Source of the DNA: Frigididesulfovibrio sp031553235
GTDB lineage: Bacteria; Desulfobacterota; Desulfovibrionia; Desulfovibrionales; Desulfovibrionaceae
NCBI GenBank assembly: GCA_031553235.1
Contig: JAVBLS010000051.1
Coordinates: forward strand, 1-33,079
Reading direction: 5' to 3'
DNA length: 33,079 bases
Positions 32,831 through 33,079 of this stretch are shown one piece after another. A program made the translations under genes and the position numbers. The notes under the pieces were generated by a model, which ran no database searches, was not told the DNA's origin, and worked only from the letters and a program-made list of their open reading frames with translations. Numbering within the stretch: position 1 is the first letter of the stretch; each line of letters opens with the position of its first letter.

Positions 32831-32858
32831 TAAATTCAAAGATTTATAAATTCAAAGA
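32831..32858. repeat. 12-bp direct repeat with 16-bp period
   Basis: TAAATTCAAAGA occurs at 32831-32842 and again at 32847-32858. The surrounding 32821-32944 stretch is AT-rich and holds no gene I can support; it may be the remains of a recombination or replication region next to the integrase fragment. Confidence 0.55.
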
Positions 32859-32944
32859 CTTGGTGGGATGAGGGGATTGTGTATTTATGTTAAAATATGT
32901 TATTATTATATAAATTACTGATATCCGCATTAATAATTAAGAAC

Positions 32945-33079
32945 TTATCCATAAATAATTCCGACTTTTCTTAACGCGATGATCGCGGCTGCCAGATGTG
33001 TCAAAGCCAAATGCGTTGCATGCAGTTTTTCATATCGAATCGTCAGCTTTCGAAACCGGTTAAACCATGAGTGACAAAC
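32945..33079 (-). CDS. IS5-family transposase, C-terminal end (partial)
   Basis: The gene begins beyond the right edge; 44 codons plus the stop are visible on the minus strand: HSWFNRFRKLTIRYEKLHAT then HLALTHLAAAIIALRKVGII-YG and a TAA at 32945-32947. The HSWxNRFRKL..RYEK pattern and the LAxAxIxLR helix are typical of the C-terminus of IS5-family DDE transposases, just after the catalytic Glu. The IS end should be within a few bases of the stop codon (about 32930-32945), but the partner inverted repeat is outside the window. Confidence 0.85.
   Translation of the reverse strand, partial: VCHSWFNRFRKLTIRYEKLHATHLALTHLAAAIIALRKVGIIYG

Noticed and set aside
32831..32858. A CRISPR array
   Set aside because: Only two 12-bp copies with a 4-bp gap; no spacer-length intervals and no cas genes.

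Overview
This window looks like a chromosomal segment of a member of the Desulfovibrionaceae or a close relative (Desulfobacterota). That rests on the GC-rich coding sequence, a FliK-FlgD-FlgE hook cluster with a very large FlgE, a pair of MoeA proteins of which one carries a C-terminal periplasmic-binding-like domain, a phoH / 7TM-HD / ybeY cluster, and a candidate SahR-type operator at metF. The placement is an inference from gene content and motif recall; no search was run.

Layout. 1-600 holds the 3' end of a 23S rRNA gene, a complete 5S rRNA gene and a terminator, so this is the end of an rRNA operon. 600-1100 holds a decayed IS3-family element. 1102-5411 is a leftward block: a zinc-ribbon/Yip1-like membrane protein, an MdtD-like 14-TM exporter and a membrane-anchored spermidine-synthase-like protein. 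5624-11274 runs rightward: a secreted protein of unknown function, then fliK, flgD and flgE, with a candidate sigma-54 promoter in front of fliK. After two hairpins and a long AT-rich leader comes a 1320-residue RTX adhesin (12014-15976) with a LapA-style N-terminal TAAG site. Next are a small heavy-metal-binding protein, two moeA genes and a YbaK-type deacylase.

20426-23082 is leftward: a YiiM-like MOSC protein, a GT9 glycosyltransferase and metF. The metF promoter carries a perfect 9-bp inverted repeat between its -35 and -10 boxes. A phosphodiester glycosidase family protein points right. An MFS transporter overlapping gatB and a conserved-looking unknown protein point left. The phoH / HD-phosphodiesterase / ybeY operon points right (27777-31538). 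A 3-hydroxyacyl-CoA dehydrogenase points left. The far end is mobile-element debris: an integrase-like N-terminal fragment fused in frame upstream of the dehydrogenase, an 18-bp hairpin, a short direct repeat and the 3' end of an IS5-family transposase running off the window.

Functional themes are flagellar hook assembly (fliK, flgD, flgE), surface attachment (the RTX adhesin, whose type I secretion and LapD/LapG partners are not in the window), molybdenum or tungsten cofactor maturation (two MoeA, and the MOSC protein with a molybdenum-linked fold), one-carbon/methionine metabolism (metF), translation fidelity and ribosome maturation (gatB, ybaK-like, ybeY, phoH). No tRNA gene, CRISPR array or complete mobile element was seen. 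The most interesting items are the LapG-cleavable-looking adhesin with its long leader, a 32-bp palindrome that encodes the same 11-residue peptide on both strands of a secreted-protein gene, and the metF operator.
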